Notes: generated by a model from the sequence alone, not told the origin. A DNA stretch of 64,000 nucleotides from Pseudocercospora fijiensis CIRAD86 (GCF_000340215.1 NW_006921532.1:1219337-1283336), one strand, 5' to 3'. Positions 44,754 through 57,427 are shown, counted from the stretch's first letter. Translations and numbers: made by a program.

Positions 44754-45405
44754 GACAAGAAACTATATAGCGGGACCTAAAGTAGTACGGAACTCGTACG
44801 AGTCGAGACTAATTAGGCTATCCGCCGCGAGTCGGTAGCAGTAATAGTAGCAATAGGATATAGATATAGTAGCCGAGAGGCTAGATAGGATAAGGAAACT
44901 AGATAGCGGGAAGTAAAGCAGTGCGGAACTTATACGACTCTAGGCCGAGTAGGGTATCCGCCGCGAGTCGGTAGCAGTAATAGTAGCAATAGGATATAGA
45001 TCTAGTAGCCGGGAGGCTAGATAAGATAAGGAAACTAGATAGCGGGAAGTAAAGCAGTGTGGAACTTATACGACTCTAGGCCGAGTAGGGTATCCGCCGC
45101 AAGTCGGTAGTAGTAATAGTAGTAATAGGATATAGATCTAGTAGCCGGGAGGCTAGATAAGACAAGGAAACTAGATAGCGGGAAGTAAAGTAGTGCGGAA
45201 CTTATGCGAATCGAGGCTAAGTAGGCTATCTATAGCGAGTCGGTAGCAGTAGTAGTAGCAATAGGATATAGATCTAGTAGCCGGGAGGCTAGATCGGATA
45301 AGGAAACTAGATATCGGAAAGTTAAGCAGTGCGGAACTTATACGAATCGAGGCTAAGTAGGCTATCTATAGCGAGTCGGTAGCAGTAGTAGTAGCAGTAG
45401 AATGC
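44754..45405. repeat. Tandem array 2, period 136 bp
   Basis: Five units. GGAACT, after GTRCGG/GTGCGG or GTGT, lies at 44,789, 44,925, 45,061, 45,197 and 45,333, exactly 136 bp apart. Units contain AGTCGGTAGCAGTA and AGCCGGGAGGCTAG. The sequence is unrelated by eye to array 1, on either strand, despite the equal period. Confidence 0.85.
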
Positions 45406-45929
45406 TAGGATAGTAGCTAGGACAATAATTTTAACTAGTAGTAGCTAAACTCTTCGGCACTGCATTAATCTATATTAAGGCCTATCGCGATAAAATATAT
45501 AGGCATACGTATCTATAATCAAATTAGTCGCTATGTATACCGGAATGTTTTAAGTTACTTCTAGGTAATTCGACAATCCGCGAAGGCGTAGTTGCCGCTA
45601 GCATATAGGATACAGGTTAGTCTAGCGCTAACCGAGCGTCTAACACGAAGACGGTAATACTAGAAAATGGCATCGTAATATAGCAGGATATAAGTTTGAT
45701 ATATTAATAGTATTACCGAAAAGTGTAGGCTAACTCTAAGATACCGAGTCGTAGTATTAATCCGCCCCTAAATTATTAATCGACCCCGAACTTAGTAACC
45801 CTATATATAAATAATACATATGTCTATACCAGACTAGCAGTGCTCGTACGCCATCCTACGATAGTATACAATACTGCCTTAAGCCGACCGTAGCAAACGT
45901 TTATCGTGCTACTTAGAGTTAGCGGTAGC
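45406..45929. other. No gene recognised
   Basis: About 520 bp of mixed sequence between array 2 and a minus-strand ORF relic. I see no repeat, frame or RNA gene in it. Confidence 0.4.
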
Positions 45930-46560
45930 TAAACATTCGAGTTATAGTAAAACGTACTTCTTTAGACACTATCGATGTACTACTTATCTACGCCGCGGAC
46001 TAAAGCAATAGCACGATCCTTACTAGCGTCCTAGTCTAACACACTGCCGTCCGGAAACATAATATAGTCGGCGAGCTTAGTATTAGCTAGAACTAGATCG
46101 TATAGGAGGTATACAAACCAGTCTTCTAGGTACGAGCGATCGAGTAGTAAATCCTTGTTAGCGAACTAGCCTATAAAATAGAAAGAGGCACTAGTAGTAG
46201 TATAATTGCTGCCGACTAGAAAACAGTAGACGCGAGTATTATTACCCTCCCCGGCCTACTAGTATAGAAAGCCGATTAACTCTAGGTTATAACCTATAAT
46301 ATCCTATTAAGTATAGGCGAGCGAGTAGGTAACACCCGGCTAAAGCACCTACATCGATACGATTAGCTCTAGATCTCGCTACGTCGAAGATACAGTCTAG
46401 TATAAGGGCAATTCGACCCCGACCGGAAACACACCTAGCCGACCTTAATACCTAGAACCCTAAAGCGGGTTAGAGCCGCGGGCTCTAGCTAATAGAATAG
46501 TGCTATTAGCTAGGGAGCGGATAACTAGCGCACTATCCCTAGAGCGACGCGAGACCCGAT
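45930..46560 (-). pseudogene. Unrecognised RIP-mutated ORF
   Basis: The minus strand is mostly open with TAG/TAA stops. It reads, among others, GEGNNTRVYCFLVGSNYTT, SASFYFIGQFANKDLLLD and LEDWFVYLLYDLVLANTKLADYI. The spacing of aromatic and hydrophobic residues looks like a real globular protein. It is divergent from the Plavaka relic, which begins about 130 bp to its right. I cannot name a family. Confidence 0.4.
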
Positions 46561-46621
46561 ACTTAGCTACGCTAGAGGTTAAGATATAGGTTAATATTAA
46601 TAAGTCGGCGTATAGGTCTAT

Positions 46622-46680
46622 ATAATAGCGTATATGTAATAGCGTGTATGTAATAGCGTATATGTAATAGCGTATATATA
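46622..46680. repeat. 14-bp minisatellite, about 4 units
   Basis: The unit GTAATAGCGTATAT is repeated four times with small changes, just upstream of the Plavaka frame. Confidence 0.75.
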
Positions 46681-48450
46681 AAAATTAAATAGAGTCGACA
46701 GGATAAGGCTTTATACTTCTATCTAATAGGCGTACCGATAGGGTAGTCGTAACTGCTACGAGTCTTAGAGGCCTTAGATTTAATATAAACCGCTTATTAG
46801 ATACCGCCTTAAACGACGTCGTTACTAAGTCGGCTAAGCAATACTTACTAGCAGTTACTCGAGCGCTATTCGTTTACTTTGCTTAGGAATACAACCTAGC
46901 TATAATATAACTAGAGCAAGCCTTAGTAGTACCGGGCGAATTTAACGTAATTAATGCAATAATACTACGGGGCAGTATTAAACCGGAGCAATGCTACTCC
47001 TATACGTATATAGAATTGAACATATACAACGCATTTTACGGTATAATATATAGGCCTTAGGGCGTTAGAAGTAACGTAGAAGTCTAGTCGAAGTGTAGTA
47101 CGGTCGTTTATATTTAGTATTAATTTTCCGATTGGTCCTAACTAGTAACCGAGTCGGACGGCGAGTCGGTACACAAATTAGTATTTAAATATTATCGCAA
47201 GAGGCGCTAGTAGAGTAATATTAAGTTAGTATAATCGAACGGAATAAATCCGAGATTTTACCGAATCCGCGGGCTACGAATCGATATCGAGTCGGACCCC
47301 GACTTATACCTAACTTCGTAGTAGTAGAGCCTTAGTAACTTCGTATACGTCGATATACGGCAAACCTATAGTAGCTATAGCACTAGCGCCTATTATCGAA
47401 AGCTAGCTATATATATAGTAATGTCTTACTACATCGAATATAGGTTATACAACCGGCTACTTAAAAGCTCCTACGGCTATAAGCAATATAGAAACAAGTA
47501 CGAGAAACGCGTCGTACTAAAAGAATTTGCCGAGCACGATTCTACTATAAACAATGCCGCGAAGCGAGCCCGACTTAACTTATATACGATCTAAGGTAGT
47601 AACTAGAGCGCCGAATAAGCCGACGACAGATCGACACTAGAAGGTATATAGCAAGACGTAAATAAAGAAGGCATAATAGAGGCTGTTCTAGCAACGATAT
47701 TAACGCTAATAGTACTAGCGCTATAGGAAGACAAGGGAAGTGTAGATAGCATTAAATAGGATAGATATCTTAAATTACCGGAATTCGATATATAGGATAG
47801 CCTAGCGGACGAAGACGAAATAGAAAGCGTATAGGCAACTACCGCCGGAACGACAATAACGCTAGGAAGCTAGAAGTCAATAAGATTACGGCTAACACTA
47901 AAAGGCTACCGTACCGCGGATAATATCGATGTATTTACCGAATACACTAGCCGTGCCGCTAGCAAGCCTATAGCTAGGTATAGTATAATTACAGTTTAGT
48001 ATAGTAGAGTAAATACAAGCGCCTAATCTATAAGTAGCGTTAAAATACGAACATAAGATACTTCGGGCGAGTATAGAACATTCAAGTTACTATTTAATAT
48101 AAGCTTTACGCAATTCTTAAAAAGAGAGAGAATATCTAGATATGCAATTGCGAGGCTTTTCGAAGACGAGAGGCTAGTACTACTATACGATCTACTAAGC
48201 TAGAAAAGCATAAAGGCTATAACGTCGAAACTGCGAGCTAGCGGTATACTACTATCGAGGGTATTAGGTTAAATAAAGGTTCGAAAGCTATACCTTCCGA
48301 TAAGTCGAACGGGTTGCGGTAGTACGGAGCTAGTACTGCGATACCGATCCGTTAAGAAAGCAGTAATGTTCTTAATAGGTTATAGTAGCTTTAGGAATAA
48401 TCTAGTATATAAGCTATATCGAGCGTAGACGACTAACGACCTACTACGGC

Positions 48451-48582
48451 TGTTACGAAGGAACAAGGTAGTCGGCTAGGTTAATGTATTGTCTATCTCT
48501 CTAGGTCCCTATCGGAAGGTATGTATACCTCGTACGCCTACGGAAGGTATGCCTTATAGGCTAGCTTGTAGCTGCCGTAATA
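48451..48582 (-). repeat. Left LTR of the TRIM-like element
   Basis: 132 bp. The final CA has become TA by RIP. Confidence 0.88.
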
Positions 48583-48875
48583 ACACCCCCGTCTAAACAG
48601 AACAAAGGCGACATACTAGGTCGCTTATATAAGCATTGTATCGCTATGTCCTTGTTGTCTCCGTACGTTGTCTCCGTACGAGTCGTCGCGGCCGTACTGC
48701 TACGGCGATATCCGCAGTCTCGGAAGTCGTTGTTTAGTAACGGAAGCGCTGTCCGTTATAGCGCTAACGGCTATTCGGGCGGTAACGGCTATTTAGGCGC
48801 TTCTTCCTCGCGCGTAGAAGAGGCTTGTCCGTCCTCTTAGGCTTAGTCGCATCGCATCCTTTAGGCTAGCATCGC

Positions 48876-49400
48876 TGCTTAGGCTCGTACGGCTCGTGCG
48901 GCTCGTTAGGCTCGTACGGCTCGTTAGGCTCGTACGGCTCGTTATACTCGTACTGCTCTTAAAGCCCGTTAGGCTCGTACGGTTCGTTAAGCTCGTTAGG
49001 CCCGTACGGCTCGTTAAGCTCGTTGTGCTGTTTATTAGGCTCGTAGTGCTCGTTAGGCTCGCTAGGCCCTTTAGGCTCGTACTGCTCTTTAAGCCCGCTA
49101 GGCTATCCCGTCGTCGCGCGCTCGCTAGTCGCGTTCTTAAGTATATCTAGCTCGTTAGGCTCGTACGGCTCGTTAAGCTCGTACTACTCTTTATCGGGCT
49201 CGTACGGCTCGTTAAGCTCGTTAGGCTCGTACGGCTCTTTAGCCTATAGTTCGTCGAGCTCGTGCCCCTGCCTAGGTTTATACTACTAGTCCGGCTCGTT
49301 CTCGTACGGCTCGTTAGGCTACTTAGGCCCGTATAGCTGCTTAGGCTTATACCGCCGGCTAGGCTCGTACGGGTCGTTAAGGTCGTCTAGCTAGTACGGC
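48876..49400. repeat. GGCTCGTACGGCTCGTTA minisatellite inside the TRIM-like element
   Basis: Dozens of 9-bp half-units, GGCTCGTAC and GGCTCGTTA, alternating and decaying at both ends. The Arg-Leu-Val ORF at 48,896-49,150 is a translation of this repeat and not a gene. The array is rich in CpG and, lacking CpA, was a poor RIP target. Confidence 0.85.
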
Positions 49401-49848
49401 TACTCGAGTTTACATACCTAGTACTTATCTAACTCTTCGACCTACTCGATCTATAGTAGCTAGTCTCGCTGTTATAGCCTCGGTCTCTATTATAGTACTA
49501 TACGTCGCTATTATAGCGCCTTAAGTAGCGCCGGATAGTATGCATCTTGTTCTTATAGCCATTCCGCTATTCCTGCTATTATTCGGCTTAGTAATAGTCG
49601 CGTACGGTAAGGGCTATTTAGGCGTCTTTCTCGGCGGCGTACCGTAGGCTGCTTATTCCGGGGTATGTATTTCGCGGCGTACGCGGGAAGGGCGGTTCTC
49701 GTTATTATTATTGTTTTTATACGGAAGTTCTTGTATTCGGAGGGCTGTTTTTTATGTATTCGGAGGGCTGTTTTTTGTATATCGTTCGTCTCGCGTATTC
49801 GGTACGCTTAACGAATCGAAAGGTTCTTAACCTAGTAGTACTACTAAT
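49401..49848. other. TRIM-like element interior, no gene
   Basis: Contains a 22-bp direct repeat (GTATTCGGAGGGCTGTTTTTT, near 49,733-49,775) and otherwise nothing recognisable. Confidence 0.5.
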
Positions 49849-49980
49849 TGTTACGAAGGAACAAGGTAGTCGGCTAGGTTAATGTATTGTCTATCTCTCT
49901 AGGTCCCTATCGGAAGGTATATATACCTCGTACGCCTACGGAAGGTATGCCTTATAGGCTAGCTTGCAGCTGCCGTAACA
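49849..49980 (-). repeat. Right LTR of the TRIM-like element
   Basis: 132 bp with intact TGTTACG...CGTAACA inverted ends. Confidence 0.88.
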
Positions 49981-52716
49981 ACGGCGAATCTACTCTAATA
50001 TAGCGTTAGTAGACTAGTAGTAGGATACCTAGAGTAAGATAAACATAGACGGCGCAACGATCGTACCTCTAATCGTATTAACCGATAAAACGCAGATAAC
50101 TAACTACTAAGGTAACTTAATAGCATACCCTATATACCTTACTATCGGAAACCTATACGTACGAGTACGCAACGCGAACAATAGACCCGGTACGATCTTA
50201 CTAGGACTACTGCCGGTCGTTAAGGATAGCGATAGTTTTACTAAAAACAGTATATATTATATATCGATAGTATATATATTTCGCTCCGCTATAAAAGCGG
50301 CCGACGGCGAGGGCTAGGACATTATATACGTAGATAGCGCGACGCGTAGGTGCTTTCCAATCTTAGTAGTAATGTTAGTAGACTATAAAGAGCAAGTTAC
50401 AATTACCGGAGTTAAGACAAACATATATTGCCTAAGTTGCCTAGTATACCCGATAGAACGAGAGCACCTCGATATTATAGTAGAATAGCGGTTATACGAA
50501 TCTACGAAGCAGCGATATCTAAGGCAACGCAAAGGCGAATATATAGCGAAGGATCCGTAGAACGTCTACGACATCGATTGCTTTATATAGCGCTAGAAAC
50601 ACGTCGATATATACCGGTCTTTAGTAGTAGATATACTATACTAGCTACTAAAAGGAGTGCTAATACACGCAATCTAATAGACTACGGACCTACTAGTAGA
50701 CAAGATAAGCTATATAAAAACGAGGAGATACCGACTAGTTACCGACTCGACCCTAAATAGGGGCCTATCTACTAAAACAAGAAAGCTAGGGAAAACAGTA
50801 GTATAAGGGATTATCGATACGATACTAGATAGACGGTTCGCGTATATACCCGCATATACTAATCTTCGCAAGTTCTACTACTACTTAGCAGTTACTTAGT
50901 AGATAGGCTAAGAGTAGCAAAGCGTCCTACGAGTCTTATTAGTTATATTTGTACTATTACTCGAAGAGGTCCGTTAACTATAGGCGATAAGATTTCTACG
51001 TATACTAGTAGACTTCACCGTTCTAGCGATGTATAGATACTATAACGACGAAACAGTTAAGTATCTTAGGATAGTATTGCATCGGATAAACGAATAGAAG
51101 AATATATTTCGCCTATATAGGGTAACAAAGGTATAGAAGAGGGCCTAGCGGGAGGCGAAGGCTACTACGCGAAGAACGAACGACCTAAATAACGACGATA
51201 CGGTTATAATAGACGAGGACGACGAAGCTAACGAGCCAATAAGAATACAAATAGAAGGGCACTTTAATATACCGAAATTCTACGGTATAATATATGCCCC
51301 GAGCTATATTAAGACGTTCGGCAATCTTCTAGACTTAAATACTAGCTATTTCGAGCACAAACACTATAAACTACTAAAGCTTGCATTTCGGCTAACAAAT
51401 AAGAAGCCTAGCTAGGAAGAAAGTATACTAGATAGCGATACTAACAGATTAAATATATAGGCCGAAGACGACAAAGAATATATAGCAATCCCTATAAATG
51501 CTCGCACTATTAAGGAGTATACGCAATAGCCAATAATGCTAACTATAGTACGGCTAGTAGAGGACATCCTAGGATACTAGCCTAAGAAATAGAGGGACGG
51601 AAAGAAATCGGTTAAGTAGATTACGATAAGGGAGGCTATAGCTATAATAGAAGAGAACTTAGGTCGCGACTTCTAATAAGCGATTACGGTATTTGTACGG
51701 CAATAGGGTGCCTATAATAAGAATAGCGCATTAAGCACCGCAGCCGACCCTAACGATATCGTAACGGACTATATATACGTCCTAGATATAGAGATCTGCT
51801 TCTACGGTAGAATCCGATACTAGAAGCCTACGGGTAAGGATATAGAATATCTTAACGTAGTAGTAGCCGACTTCGCGAGATATATACTAAACTAGGAGGG
51901 GCTCTACGGCAATAGACGTTATAATTTTATATAGGTATAGGAATACAACGTTAATTGTATAGAAACACCTAATAAATTAGCGGTTCGATTCGGCGGTCGC
52001 CTACTAGCTTAACTAAAGTACGTAATCTCGATTAATATAGAAATAGAAATCAAATATAGGAAGGGGCTTAGGACGAAACAGAGGCCCGTTATAGGCGTTT
52101 TTGTTAAGCTTTACGACTATATTAACGACAAGAGCGAGTACAAGGATGCGTATAGTCTAACGACAATCCGGCTACGGCGTCTTTTACTATACTATAGTAG
52201 ACTCAAAGGGCGACGGGTGTATAGCTTACTACTAGTCTATTATATATTGTACGCTATGCCTATAGACGAAGGCGCCCTATATAGGACTTGCTATATTAAT
52301 AGTACAGTTGATTTCGAGACGTATAATACAATTTACGACGAGGAATGGGAGGATAAGGAAATACGAGCTATAAAGGCTTACGGGCGAGTAATAAAAAGGC
52401 AACGTACTATATAGAGTATATAGAAATCGTACCTCCGAAATATAGAGAATAATAATACTAAGGCGGCGAAGAATGATTTTATAGTTTATAGAGAACGTAT
52501 AAGATAGGATATAGCGACATATAGTAACGACGGTTAATATAATAGTAATATACTTAAAACTGTAGTACTACTAGAATATTCTAGTTTAGACCGAGTCGAC
52601 TAATACGACCGAGTCGACGAGTCGATAAGTATTAATATAGCACTATACGAATAGTATAAACACTACTAACGACTACGACTACGAGCGACCTAGAGCGATC
52701 CTATATATATAAAAAT

Positions 52717-52882
52717 TGATCCTATCGATCCTATCGATCGCGTCGATCGCGTCGATCCTATCGATCCTAAGCGACCCGGGCGCGAGTCGGGTCGCGACTC
52801 GGTCGCTTAGGATCGCTTAGGATCGCTTAGGATCGCTTAGGATCGCTTAGGATCGATAGGATCGATAGAATCGACGCGATTA
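52717..52882. repeat. Foldback region with 10-bp repeats
   Basis: The left side is built of GATCCTATC and GATCGCGTC units, the right side of five CGCTTAGGAT units (52,804-52,853) plus GATAGGATC. The two sides are imperfectly inverted around CGACCCGGGCGCGAGTCGGG. It lies just after the Plavaka frame, so it may be a subterminal repeat of that transposon. This is an inference only. Confidence 0.6.
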
Positions 52883-54166
52883 GAAAAAAAGTTTTCGTAA
52901 CGGACATAATCTTTAGGACCCGTATATTATTAGGATAGCGGCCGTTCTCGTTAGTAACAAACCCGATAATGTTTATACGCTTGTATAGGAGCTAAAGCTT
53001 TTCCCTATATACTATTAAGTTAGCCCGCTCTAAGTCGTAGAGGACACTATCGAGGTTCTAGATATATTTAAGAAAGAACCTCCGAATACTAGGCTCTACT
53101 TCTTCGTTATTATACCTAGTTTTAGGCCCTTTAATGCCGATATCGTTAAGGAAAGGCATCGCAGTATAAGAAATATAAGCCGCGAGGACTTAGTTTATAA
53201 TACGTACGAACTAGGCTACTAAGTTAGTCGCCCCTTAGAGAAGGGTAGTTTGTCGGTATAGTCTAAGAGGCGTTTCGAAACTAGTTAGGTCTCTACTATT
53301 AGGGTAGAGAGGTATCTAGTCGTAGCCCGAGAACATATTAACTAGCGAGGCTACTATATAGTTAGCAAAGGCTTCTAAGAACCTATTAGTCTCCGGAGGA
53401 AGATTAGCATCTCTAATTGTAACTACGTTAAACTTCTAGGTAGCGTTAATTAGCCGATACTTCTTTAGCTCCCTAGGAGCTGTCTTCTTCTAAACTAGGA
53501 AGTATAGATTGCGATACGAGGCATAGGAAGGCTCTAAGGTACTAGCCTTTACACGCTGCCGTATTATATCCTTAACTATACCTCTTAGGCTTAGGTTTAG
53601 CTTAAACCCTAGGTAAGCCTAAGGCTTATACTCGATCGTTCGGATCCTCTATAGAGGGGCAACCTCCGGGTTAATCCTACCTAGATACGTAAAGTTATAT
53701 ACTAATACGGCTTCGCGGTTATATAGAAGCTCGTATAGCAAATCTAGTTTAAGATCCGAAAGCTCGATACTAGGTTTAATATTCGCTAGTCTCTCCGGCG
53801 TTAGCCTCGATCCCCTAGGAATAGCGGAGAACTTTTTAGTAATATACCTCTAGTCGTATAGACTATCCCTAGGTATTAATATCGCTTCGCGGTTAAGGCA
53901 CTTTTGTCGCTAGTTAGGATTTCCGCTAGGATTAGACCTATCGGTTATATATACGCTGCCCTTTACGGGCTTAATCTTGTTAGCTACCCTCTTATATAGG
54001 GTATATATACTAACCGCTCGTAATACCCGAGCCCTCTCTCTTTAACGTTAGGCCCGGAGATTAGCGTAATAGAACAGTACGTAAACTTTATTAGAAGTCT
54101 CCTTAAGTTAGTAGGTATATAGCTAGTAATCCTAATTTATAATTCCGGCGAAAACGTTAGATTCCT

Positions 54167-54189
54167 AATAACACCCCCGGGGTAGCATT
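54167..54189. promoter_or_regulatory. CCCCCGGGG palindrome, copy C no. 4
   Basis: AATAACACCCC / GGGGTAGCATT, at the same relative place as in A and B. Confidence 0.7.
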
Positions 54190-57100
54190 CGATCGGCGCT
54201 CTAATTAGTTAGTTCGGATTCGGGCTCGGGTAGATCCGCTTCTAGCGGCGATGCCTACGACAGTATTATTACCGAGATTCGTATACTAGGTAGTCGCTAT
54301 ACTATTATACTCGCTATCGCTTCGAGCATTCGTCTCCTTAGTATAGAGCCTAGAAACTAGCCTTATCGTACGGAGCGGCGTACCTCTAGATATAACCTAT
54401 TTAAGCTATATTAACTTATAGCGCAGATTGCCGGTCTTATAACCGCGCTATAGCGTTTCCCGAAGAGCGTTTAGAAGCAGTAAGGATATCCTCGTAGAAC
54501 TTGCAGCTAGTGTTTCCGATATAACTAGTAAATACGACTCGGTTGCCCTTCTAGTTAGCGATAGTTCCTTCCTAGGAGCTATCGTCGCAGTTGCGCTAGA
54601 TACCCCGGGTTATACGAGACTATAGACGACCTAGAATAATTAGCGTGTTCGGGTTAGCGGCAATCTAGAAGGTAAAGGAAAAGTATATACCGAAAGCGTC
54701 TACTATAACATTATAGTAGGTACCTACTAGCGCAACCTCCCTATTTACTCCCTATATACTAAGGGAAATATCTCTGTTTATTAGCAGTCGGAGCTGTTTA
54801 GCCTAGCGCTTACTTATAATAAGTAACTCTAAACTATTATTAAGCATTACTAGCAACTGCTAACTATAGCTTCCGATAGTAACTTAAATATAGATAGCGG
54901 GAACGACGGCAAAGGAACGGGTAACTATAGAAAGGTCTATATTATTAGGGATAGAGCAAAGTTCCTTAGGTCGAGGAGGTCCTACTTAACCGATTTGTTA
55001 GCTAGTAAATCGGATAGCCTTAATAGAAACTAAAACCGAAGCAGGGTCGGTATTATTACTATCCCCTCGGCCTATCTCCTTAATCCCCTCTTCGTTAGCA
55101 TTATCGATAGTCTCCTAGCTCTCGTAGGTTACTAATTCGCCTTCTACTAACTCCTAGGCCCCTAAAAATTTAGGAAGGAACTATAGGGAAGAGACGTCGA
55201 TATAGTCCTCTCGCCCCTATTTACGTCGGAGGGCTGCGAGGTCTTTTATAAAGGTAGCATCGTTAGGGATTCGGCTCTAGAACAGGTTAGTAGGCAAACT
55301 ATATACTAATAGCTCTCCTATAGACACGTTAGACTTAAGGTCTAGGAACTATAAAGCCTAGAAGAGAGTATTTGCCTTTGTATCGTAGGAGTTAGTAGGC
55401 CTAGCACTATACTTCTTTATATACCTATTAAAGCGAAAGCTCTTTAGGTCGGCTAACTTTCGTTTGTAGGCCGGCGGGTTAGCTAGGCCTAGGGTACTAC
55501 TAAGGTTAGTAGTATTATCCTCTATATCGATATCTAGAGTCTCTAGGACCTCCGGAGTAGCTATACTAGCTCGGGCTATACGGTCTTTAGCTATCTAGAG
55601 TGTCTTAGTCTTAGCGACTAATTCTCGCTATTTCTTAGCCTTATTAGCTACCTGCTTCTTAAGTATCCTAGTAGGGGCTGCCGTACTAGGGCGGGTAGGG
55701 TTCTACGGGCTCTTACCCTTGCCCTAGGACTAGGTTTAGGACGACTAAGTTTAGGACCTTATAGTAGCGTAGACATCTATACTATTCTTAGTAACCGCGT
55801 AAACATTAGTAACTGCGTCCGGGTCCTAAGATACAAAGTTGACTTTAATAGGCTTAGTAGTACCGTTACTACTCCGCTCCTTAACCTGTTTTGCCCTAAC
55901 CTTCTAAGTTTCTCGTTTAGCAATAGCGGCGAGGGTACTATTCCTAGTATCCTTAAACTCGATCTTACTACTATACTTCTTCTCTAGAAGACTCCTAAGT
56001 TAAGGTAGCTTCGGAGCTCTACGATCCTACTCGAAGTTAATCTTGTCGCTAGTGTCGGTATAGTAGAACCGACTATTTACTTACATAATAAGCTTCCTCT
56101 TAAGAAGCTCTTTCTAGATAGGGCAGTCTAATTAAACATGTTTGAAACCGCCGTATATCTAGCACTTGCTATCTAAGTTAGAATAGATCTTCCGTATAGT
56201 ATAGACGTTAACTAAAGGGGCCTCCGGGTAGTTAGGATCGGAAACCTAGTAGACCGGTAGTATATCCTTCGGTATACTAGCATTAATAACCTCCCTAACT
56301 CGCTGTAGTGCTTTCGTATTAAGGTTAAGCTAGGCTAGGGATTTAGCTAAGTCCGCAACGTCCTAAGAGTGCTTAGTAATAGTAGGATTTACGGTCTTAG
56401 GACCGCTCTGCGACTTAGGAAGGAACTTAGGTCCTCTACTCCCTAAGGCGTCGCTCTTTACCTAAGCTAGGTTATTCCGGTCCTCGCCGTAAATGAACTT
56501 CTTCGCATCGGCGGAGCTATTAATATCGTTCTTAATAGCCTCTAGGACCTCTTTATACTTCCTAAAGGTCTTAGGATTAGCTTCGCTAAGCTTATAGCGA
56601 TAGAAGATACGCTTAGCCGTAGACTACGGCAACCCTTTAAGGAGCAGCCTCGTTCTTTAAGAGTTCTCGAGATCCTACTAGTTAATGCCGTCCGCTAACT
56701 TAACAAACTCGTAGATATACTCCTTTAGGTCGTTATCTTCGGTGCGCCTCTCTATATAGAGGTTCTTAAGCTACGTACGACTGCCTTTAATACGACGGCT
56801 ATCGCGATCCCGATACTCCCTTATAAAGGCCTACTTAAAGACCTCCTAGTCGGTATTAGACTTGTCGTCCTTTTCTAGGTAGCTAACTAGGGTTCTAAGG
56901 GTTCGGTAAAGCTTAGTAATAGTAGTCCTCGTAAAGGACTAGACCTTATACTAGTCCGACTCCTCTTCGAGTCTATACTCGGTTAAATTGTCCTTAAAGC
57001 GTTCTACGTACGCCGTAGCGTTCTACCCTTCGAACAAAGGGTTCCTACTGCTTCCTAGCTCTAGCGGGCGACGCCTATTCTAACGGAGAAGGTTAGTTTG

Positions 57101-57404
57101 CCCTTAAATTATTTTTATAACGATATTATAGAGAGCCTCGGGCGTAGAAGGCTCGATAGCCCCTAGGTCGATAGCGCTTATAACAACTAGTCGTCGCCTA
57201 ATTTCTTCGTTAATAGGGTCCGGTAGGTTATTAGATTCCGAAGATTCCGCTAATTCGTAATGCTCGCTTTCGCTAGAGCTTATTCGATTATTATAAAGTA
57301 GTTAAAATAAAATGCTATAGGAAAGTGTTTTTAGTATATATTATAGGTTTAGCTTGTTTCGATATTGCTATATAAGAAAATAGTGTACTAGGCTGTTTTC
57401 TTCT

Positions 57405-57427
57405 AATATTACCCCTAGGGTAGTATT
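57405..57427. promoter_or_regulatory. CCCCCGGGG palindrome, copy C no. 5
   Basis: AATATTACCCC then TAGGGTAGTATT, in the leader. The core is changed by RIP but the pairing is largely kept. Confidence 0.65.

Larger units (their letters stand above)
48451..49980 (-). mobile_element. Small non-autonomous LTR element (TRIM-like)
   Basis: 1,530 bp bounded by 132-bp direct repeats (48,451-48,582 and 49,849-49,980) that begin TGTTACG and end CGTAACA, the classic LTR form. A perfect 5-bp ACGGC target duplication is present (48,446-48,450 and 49,981-49,985). The interior has no gag or pol. On the minus strand a PBS-like TAGTAGTACTACTAGG (TAG from TGG) follows the right LTR and a purine-rich AGACGGGGGTG precedes the left one, so the sense is probably minus. 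The LTRs differ at three positions, all RIP-type, so the insertion is younger than its Plavaka host. It must have been moved by another element's proteins. No matching full-length partner is visible in this window. Confidence 0.85.
46690..52560 (+). pseudogene. Plavaka-type DNA transposase relic
   Basis: One plus-strand frame with only RIP-type stops runs from about 46,690 to 52,560, interrupted by the small LTR element at 48,451-49,980; removing that and one ACGGC restores the frame. About 4.3 kb of coding sequence, near 1,440 residues. Family signatures are DWWWDT, then GATIVPLIVLTDKTQ (DKTQ at 50,084-50,095), YPIYLTIGNL, a pDLLHQL-like box with Tyr for His (DILY-x-LLKGVLIH, about 50,629-50,675), and FNIPKFYGIIYAPSYIKTFG, NTSYFEHKHYKLLKLAFRLT. 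These match Plavaka transposases, a CACTA-related superfamily. I see no C2H2 finger at the N-terminus and could not locate terminal inverted repeats. Open pieces at 50,428-50,760 (other frame, shadow) and 52,217-52,414 (true frame) lie inside. Confidence 0.85.

Noticed and set aside
42611..45405. 136-bp arrays as a CRISPR-like array
   Set aside because: Whole units are near-identical, with no conserved repeat/variable spacer alternation. The genome is fungal.
48896..49150. Arg-Leu-Val repeat ORF as a protein
   Set aside because: It is the translation of a 9-bp minisatellite inside the TRIM-like element.
50428..50760. 110-codon plus-strand ORF starting MPKLPSIPDR
   Set aside because: It overlaps the Plavaka transposase in another frame. 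The Plavaka frame carries the family motifs and this one does not.
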